DNA of 64,000 nt from Quercus robur. Lineage: Eukaryota; Streptophyta; Magnoliopsida; Fagales; Fagaceae. Location: positions 46,153,777-46,217,776 of the forward strand of contig NC_065543.1 of assembly GCF_932294415.1 (NCBI RefSeq), read 5' to 3'. Under the pieces are notes generated by a model. The model did no database searches. It had not been told where the DNA came from and worked only from the letters and a program-made list of their open reading frames with translations. Below, in pieces: positions 57,234 to 64,000 of the stretch. The position numbers and the translations under genes are program-made. Numbering within the stretch: position 1 is the stretch's first letter; the number at the start of each line of letters is the position of its first letter.

Positions 57234-58925
57234 ATGGGATCAGATCGGAGTCAAATGGTCTTTACTACTTGCCTAGACATAATAAAACCTCTGAATTTTG
57301 TTGTACCAGATGAAGTCTCATGCATATCAACGGAAAATGGGTACTACAAAAAAATTGGCATGAACAAGAATAGAGCATTGCCAATAACTAAAAAACCCCA
57401 AAAAGGTCGTAAGAAATCTAATGTTGTTAAGGGTCAATGGACAGTTGAAGAAGACAGGTACAAAAGATTTCATTCCTCAATAATTATATATATATGGGGA
57501 TAATTTTTACATTATTTAGATAAATTATTGTCTGGCACTTTCAATATTCACACTCCATACCCATTGGACATTAGTTTGAAAAATATGAATTTTATGTTGA
57601 TACTTGATGCCCATACTTCGTAAATGATTATTTAATGTGTATGGAGTGTGAATGTTAAAAGTGTGAGACAATCAAGATCTTATCAATTATGTATTTTTAT
57701 TATCTATAAATCTAGCAACACAAAAAAATTCACAAAATTTTTCATGTTTTTACAACTATTGACTTGATTTATGTATAATAAAAGTGATATTGATAATAAA
57801 CTTATGTGAAACTGATATTACTTCAATCACAACTTATTATATTTACAAGTTGTGAAAAAAGTTGTCAAATTTTGTGTTTCTCTAGTATTGCTCTTTTGTT
57901 ATTCCCCATGTTTGGTTGTCTTTATCATGTATTGATGCGTGTAAATATAGGCATTTGATTCAACTGGTTAAGCAATATGGAGTGAGAAAATGATCTTATA
58001 TTGCTCAAATATTGCCCGGGAGGATAGGAAAGCAATGCCGAGAGAGATGGCATAACCATCTTAGACCAGACATCAAGGTTTTATTAATCTCTTCTTCATT
58101 GATTCTATATTATTCAATCTTTACCCCTACATGTTTTTATGGAATTCATTGATTAAAATGGAGACACAGATATGCATTTTTTAACACTAGAAACCAATGC
58201 ATGAAAATGCCTTTTATTTTTACTCATATTCTTTCGTTACTTTGCAGAAGGATACATGGAGTGAAGAGGAAGATAAGGTACTAATTCAGGCCCATGCAGA
58301 GATTGGAAATAAATGGGCAGAGATTGCAAAGAGGTTGCCAGGGAGAACTGAAAACTCCATCAAGAACCATTGGAATGCAACCAAAAGAAGGCAATACTCG
58401 AAACGAAAATGTCGTTCAAAGTACCCTAGAGGCTCTCTTCTACAAGAATACATCAAGGGCTTGAACTTGGACCCATCAAACATGGTGCAAAACAGAAGAA
58501 AAACTTCTTCTAGTAATGCCACAGCCAATAACACCACCATTAAAACACCAACTCAGCTGCCACAGTACACTGATCAGTTTTGCCCTAATGCTCGGTTGTT
58601 TCCAAACTATGATTTCAATGAGGTTCCGAACTTTTGTTTCGACGAAAACATGTTTCAGGAGAGCTGTAGTATCGATTCTCTTCTTGATGACATACCTAAT
58701 AATGCTCCTATTATGGATGAGAACAATTTTGATGATCAAATGCCTTGTGGTCCTGTGGTTGATGAGAATATGCTGCATTGTGCTCCAGTAGTTGTGGATG
58801 AGAATGATTTTGACATGGATATTCCAGTTGATATGACTCCAGTGGTAGATTGTGGTGTGAAGAAGGAGCTGGATTTGGTGGAGATGATGTCTCAATTTAA
58901 TGAAGCCAAATGTGTAAGCCCTTAG
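57234..58925 (+). CDS. R2R3-MYB transcription factor (MYB98-like), three exons, with an in-frame stop in exon 2
   Basis: Exon 1 is 57234-57457 (MGSDRSQMVFTTCLD ... VVKGQWTVEEDR; donor GTACAA). Exon 2 is 57951-58077 (HLIQLVKQYGVRK, TGA, SYIAQILPGRIGKQCRERW, HNHLRPDIK). Exon 3 is 58248-58925 (KDTWSEEEDKVLIQAHAEI, GNKWAEIAKRLPGRTENSIK, NHWNATKRRQYSKRKCRSKY). Phases fit and total 342 codons plus stop. R2 and R3 form the DNA-binding domain; the KRRQYSKRKCRSKYPR tail after R3 is typical of the MYB98/64/119/118 group, which regulates female gametophyte and seed genes in Arabidopsis. The acidic C-terminus has three DEN-containing repeats, possibly activating. The TGA at 57991-57993 (codon 89) replaces the conserved second Trp of R2 (TGG). 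It is either a pseudogene, a null allele or a sequence error. Confidence 0.85.
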
Positions 58926-61900
58926 AAGCCAGTATATGCAATATACTTCAATTACAAAAATAAATTTACTATTTTGGCCTTCATATTAAGGGGGTTTTAA
59001 GCAAATTTAGAGAGGGAGAGACTTCCTGCCACATTCAAGAAAACACAATATTCAGTAGACAAAAAAGAAACAACATTAAACCAAATTTAAAGCAAAAGAA
59101 CTAACATTTTTGCTAGAAGAATTCAATATTATTTTTAATAACAACGAACAACAAAAACATGATTGGTTACCTGTTGCTTAGGAGAGATCCAAGTTAGAAA
59201 AAGCTCTCTTGATACTCTAACATAATGATAAGATCCTGCTAATATGATTGAAATCAAGAACACTTTGGTAGTTTCTTCGAGGGAAACTAGGCCTCCAAGA
59301 CTTAAAGAACAGAGCTAAAGGAAAGAAGAAGAAAAAGAGATAAGGAAGAAACAAAGGAAAAGAAGAACCAGTTTATACATTTCACATATGGTCCTTACAA
59401 TTCATTCCCTAATCTATTTATACAATCTGATTCATCCACTAACTACTGCATAACAACTAATCACAATAACTACTAACTCCAACTCAGCTTAGCCATAACT
59501 ACCTAACTAACTCCAACTCAGCTCTGCCTTTAATTGCCTCCAGCTCAGCACAGCACAGCCTTAGCACATGCACAGCTTCAGCCCTGCACCTCTTCAGCAC
59601 TTGCGCTACACACACATCAACATTCGCACACACCACAGAACCTACACCCATGCAGCACCTATCACATAAACAAAGACCTTCTTTTAGGATTTTGATCAGC
59701 TTTGATACAAAACTCCTTATAACCAAAAATGTTTCTAATAAATTGAGCATTCATCATGAAGATGAAAATTTTCAAAAAAGAAGGGTATTCCATGATTTTC
59801 ACTTTCTTGTTTAACTCCTTTTCTAGAACTCACTAGGTGCAGTGTTTAAAATAGGTGCTGCACTTAAATTTATATAGGCTTGAAGGTATGTTTTCATATG
59901 CAACGTCTAAGTTGTAAAATATTATTCATTAAGACAAGATATGCTCAAAAATTCCAGCCCAACAACTATAACTATATTGTTCTTTGTTCCTATTAATTCT
60001 CCATATTTGCAAAGATATTGTAATATCACCTTCCTAAATTAGCTGAAACTCACAACTTTGAATGGATTATTTTTCAACTGCACACCAATTTTTCCTTCTT
60101 AAGCTTACGCAAGAGACAAGTAATTATGCTTAAAAGGTAAGGAAGAAAATTGAAGTGATGTTCAATACTCGTGCATGTAGGTGTGAGTTTCATTGGAGTG
60201 CATGTATCCGAAGAAAAAAAAAATTCCAAATTAACTAGAATTTGAAATATATGGATACAATTTATTATCATCATGTTAAGATATCAATTGATTTATATTT
60301 TATGTAGATGAGATTTAATCACCCATAGATTATTCAAACATATTTATCGATTAAAATAACTTGAACCCATTTACGTACTCTTTTTTTTTTTTTTTGATAA
60401 ATTCATTTACATACTTAATTAGACCTTAACTAATTAAGAGCTTTGTAATTCAACTAGTGTCACTTATGCTTTGAAACAATGATGAAATCTAATTGGAATG
60501 CAGGGGCAGAAACCTTGTGAATATAATTAAATCCTTCTATTTCCAACTATAAGTGAAATCTGATGTTTTGTTGTAAGAGCCACCTCCACAATTTTTTTTC
60601 CCCTCTCGTGGACGGTTGAGGTGGCATTCATTTAGGAGTAATTGACGGTACCTAAAAAACTCCAAAAACTATTAGCATCTCAAATCATGGAATTCTTTAA
60701 TTTTTGCTAAACTATATCAAGGGTTTAATATAGAATCTTAAGGCTTATCATCCAAAATGTAAAATTAAAATTAAAAAGTTAATCTTTACAAGTGTTTAAT
60801 GTTTATCCCCTCCAAGTAAGTTGGACAGATCTCAGTACAACACAACTCTTTGAGAAAATTAGGGTGTGATTCCATCCAAAAAAGAACTTTGATTAGTTTG
60901 TGTAATCTTGATATTGTAGATTGTGTGCTGTTGTTATTCGATCTTGTTCCCTATGCAAGAAATCTAGTCCACTACCAAAGTCCAATGACTACTGATTGCA
61001 CAATTTTATCAAACTTTTGGGACCCCTTCGGCTTTCCCAAATAAACATTACTGAACTACAAAATTATTCTGATGCCATCAACAAACACCACAAAAGGTAA
61101 TAAAAAGTTACCAAGCTATTGCTACTCATATTAGCCATTATTACTTCAATGTTTTGCTATTTTCAAACTGGGGAAGAGAAGAAAGCATCTACATTCTGGG
61201 AATTGGAAGAGTAAATGTAACAGGCTAAACAGTGGGGAAATTTTTTTATCAGTTTAGATAAACATTAAATAGAAAACACAACAAAACAAAGAGTTGCTCA
61301 TAAATAAACACAAAAGTAAATACCAATAGACTTTTCTCTAACCCTTGCTAATATTAGAGCTATAGCATCTAATAAGTATGGCATGGCATAATTTGCAATA
61401 CATGAGTTTGTCATCAACTCCAACACCCACTTCTCATACTCTACCCCAAATCACTAGTAATAGTAAAAATCTTTCATGGACAAAAGGAAGCCATCCATTT
61501 CCTCTAATACCAAACAAAGATTAATTTCCCTTTTCTCTCAAAAAGAGAGTCTAATACAAGGGTGAGTAATTCATTCATATACACCAGTGATCTTCTCCTC
61601 AGTAGAGACATTAAGGCTGCCATTGATGTAATGGAATACTTAATGTTTCCACTGAAGAGAAGACCCGTGGTGTGAAAAGGAAGATCAGTACCCAATCAAG
61701 ATATTGAGAGGATGGTCAAGGACGCATAGAAATACGAGGCTAAAAACGATTGTCAAGAGTCTTATAACTCAATTTATAGGCACCTTTAACAACAACATGT
61801 ACTTGTCCTAAACTTAGTTTCTATTCATGAGCTGAGAAGTTAGAATTTCCTAAGCCCAAGGACTCGGTAACAACTACTGAACTCAACTACAGAGAAGTGC

Positions 61901-62480
61901 TACATCAGCTCCTAGGATCTTGCAATATCCCAAACCACCATATATGGTTGATCTTTTCTATTGTATTCTGCTTGGGCCTAACCATTTGTGAAACGTTCTT
62001 ACTTCATAGTTCCTAAAATTTACACTAATTTAGTTTCTCATCCTTAATTTTTATGAAGTTCATTCAAAACATTACACATTCTAGCTTTCTATTTATTTCT
62101 AGATAATTTTTATCTGAAGTATCAAACTTATTTTTAACAATTAATAAAGAATCTAATGTGCATGTTATACGAATTTCATATAAACTTTAGAGAAAAAATA
62201 ATATTTTCTCCAAATTATCAAGAATGTGAGTCCCGCATTACGTGTTTATGTTAAAAGACTATTTTATTTTAATTTTGTTGAGTTATGATTTATATTAACT
62301 TAATTTTTGAGATTTTAGTAATAGTTTTAACATGACTTTTACTAGCACTTTGCTTCAAAATTTAGGGATGAAATTGGATATGTTATGCACCTTTTTTTTG
62401 TTATTATTAAAAAGAATGCATGAAACAACACAAAATTCATATCATTACTAATTCAATCAAATTGTTCTAGACTCAACTTA
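58926..62480. other. MYB downstream region, no recognised genes
   Basis: At about 59190-59700, minus-strand text (GTTAGAGTATCAAGAGAGC; repeated CCAACTCAGCT on plus) looks LTR-derived, without clear borders. A T run lies at 60383-60396. Open frames (59499-59750, 60850-61044, 61504-61695) show no recognisable domains. Confidence 0.4.
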
Positions 62481-62524
62481 ACTCAGGCATGCTTAAAACA
62501 GCTAAGTTTCTGTTTGGGAACAAT

Positions 62525-62945
62525 AGATTAAAGTGGACAAAATGGACTAAACTAGACCAAATGGACCAAGTTGAACCAAATGGTCTGAATTGGACCGAAG
62601 TGGACCTAATAGACCGAAGTAGACCAAAAGGACCGAATGGACTGGACCTAAGAGACCAAAGTGGACCTAATGGAGCAAAAGGACCAAATGGACTAAAGTG
62701 TACCTAAGGGACCGAAGTAGACCAAAATGGACCAAAAAGAGTGAATGACCAATGTGGACTGAATGGACCCAGTAGACTAAAGTAGACCTAAGGGACTGAA
62801 GTGGACCAGAATGGACCAAAAAGAGCGAATGACCAAAGTGGACTGAATGGACCGACGTGGACCAAAGTGGTCAAAATTGGATCGAAATGGATCTAATTGG
62901 ATCAAATGAACAAAATTGAACCGAAGTGGTTTGAAGGGATATTTG
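62525..62945 (+). repeat. Degenerate GGACC-rich minisatellite
   Basis: About 40 imperfect units of 9-11 bp of the type ATGGACCAAA / GTGGACCTAA / GGGACCGAA run head to tail. Larger blocks also repeat, for example GACCAAAATGGACCAAAAAG near 62720 and 62802. In one frame it reads as a W/D/N/G-rich pseudo-protein, which I take as a by-product of the repeat. Confidence 0.8.
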
Positions 62946-62949
62946 TAGA

Positions 62950-64000
62950 GTGAATTAGATTCATTTTTGTTTTTGTTTTTTTTTTTGGTGAGACGACGAA
63001 AGATAAATGGAATAATGGATGAATCCAATACCACAATAAAATCCACAACTTACCCATGTGTTAATATTATAAGTGGTGGAGTTGTAGACTTATATAGACC
63101 CACCACTTTTATTCCATTGCTCACAACTTACTACGTGGGTCAGTTGTGCAAAAGTTTTGTTATGGTATTAGCATTATTCTAGATGGATACTTCTAATTGG
63201 CTAGCTCTCTTTAAGCTGTCCAAATTATTAGGATGCCTTTATTCTTGAATATATTTGTCAAAAACGGTCAACTTGATTAGTGTAATGACACCAGCATGGT
63301 CATATGATCATATCAAATAAATTATGTGAAAGAAAGTATATAAGAGAAGAAAAAAAAAATCAAACGAAAAGTGCAAAGAAATAATAATAGTTGAAGCAAC
63401 AAGAGCCTAAATTTATTTATAGCTATAGGAATATAGGATTTTTTTTTTTCACTATAATATATTGATATGATTATAAAAATTATTTATTTTAGTAAAGGTG
63501 AGCTTAAATAATAAATAAATAAAAATTCTCATTTATGATTTCTTTGTGTCGAAATAAATTATCACAAACTCTAATAAGTATTTGTGTGGTAATAAATTAT
63601 AACCAATGTTTACAAACTTAAAGTCATAAGGAGCATTTTTACAGTTTCCTCATCTTCTACAAGGTTTATCAATTGCAAATTATTCTTGTAAATTTTTTTT
63701 ATAAATTGCAATATTAAAACAATTAAAGTTTTTTTCTTTACAAATTTAAGTAATTAAATGAGATTTTTGCTTAGGACACATTTGCATAATTTCCATTGAC
63801 CCAATTTATCAAACAACAAATGCATCCCGGTTTTAAATCCTCAGCATTGAATATTAACTTTTCCCATATGTAGTAAGTAAAAACGTAAGTAAGATGATCA
63901 CAGCATTAGATATTAACTAGTCCCATATGTAGTAAGTAAAAACAAAGTTCATGATCATCATAAATATGTTCAACGAATTGACTACATGCTGCAAAAAAGT
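62950..64000 (+). repeat. Second copy of the MYB upstream module, running off the window
   Basis: Matches 53200-56680 in order: AAATGGAATAATGGATGAATCC, GTTATGGTATTAGCATTATT, AGTGTAATGACACCAGCATG, CCAATGTTTACAAACTTAAAG, GTTTCCTCATCTTCTACAAGG, TCCTCAGCATTGAATATTAAC. It lacks both PIF-like insertions. A 59-bp tandem repeat (CAGCATT...GTAAGTAAAAAC at 63842 and 63901) occurs near the end. The window stops within the region equivalent to about 560 bp before the MYB start codon. Confidence 0.85.

Noticed and set aside
58476..58895. Minus-strand 139-codon frame opposite MYB exon 3
   Set aside because: Antisense shadow of the MYB coding exon; His/Ile-rich translation without a domain.

Overview
This is nuclear DNA from a flowering plant, very probably a woody eudicot. 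It is AT-rich and gene-poor, with intron-split genes and layered LTR retrotransposons, a LINE, Helitrons, hAT-, Mutator- and PIF/Harbinger-type DNA elements. A Fagales-like tree is my guess from the look of several repeat families, but nothing here proves it. I see no bacterial-style operons, CRISPR arrays, rRNA or convincing tRNA genes.

Only two host genes are supported. (1) A two-exon phytocyanin / early-nodulin-like gene lies on the minus strand (25426-26375). Its intron holds the remains of a broken tandem duplicate. (2) A three-exon R2R3-MYB gene of the MYB98 type lies on the plus strand (57234-58925). Its second exon carries an in-frame TGA exactly where the conserved second tryptophan of R2 should be. 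Upstream modules of the MYB gene recur at 51.6-52.1 kb and at 63.0-64.0 kb, so the window looks like part of a tandem MYB array and probably ends just before another copy.

Layout. 61-4793: Helitron with a nested solo LTR. 5.3-6.0 kb: two related MITE copies. 6015-7088: hAT-like element. 8011-8392: small Helitron. 9.2-21.7 kb: one decayed Tat-like Ty3/gypsy element, with pol on the minus strand and a spliced antisense ORF on the plus strand. It is broken by a hAT-like element (11418-13460) and by a long solo LTR (15855-21188), and that LTR is itself broken by a Pack-MULE (19271-20918). The Pack-MULE carries pieces of a DnaJ gene and a clathrin light chain gene. 22431-23502: Helitron. 24.0-26.4 kb: MITEs and the phytocyanin locus. 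26.9-31.8 kb: chromodomain Ty3/gypsy remnant interrupted by a complete non-autonomous LTR element (27202-30872), which carries a hAT-like element. 32.0-32.6 kb: LINE fragment. 33.2-34.5 kb: strand-switching minisatellite. 35.4-40.2 kb: decayed LINE, minus strand. 40.6-41.2 kb: gag fragment. 41.4-45.6 kb: long-LTR-like sequence. 46-51.5 kb: mostly unrecognised. 51.6-64.0 kb: the MYB region with two PIF/Harbinger-like insertions whose empty sites can be read in the paralogous copy, plus a minisatellite at 62.5-62.95 kb.

Exact target-site duplications give the order of nested insertions in several places. Old coding sequences show many C-to-T / G-to-A type changes (Trp or Gln to stop, Asp to Asn), as expected of methylated, silenced transposons.
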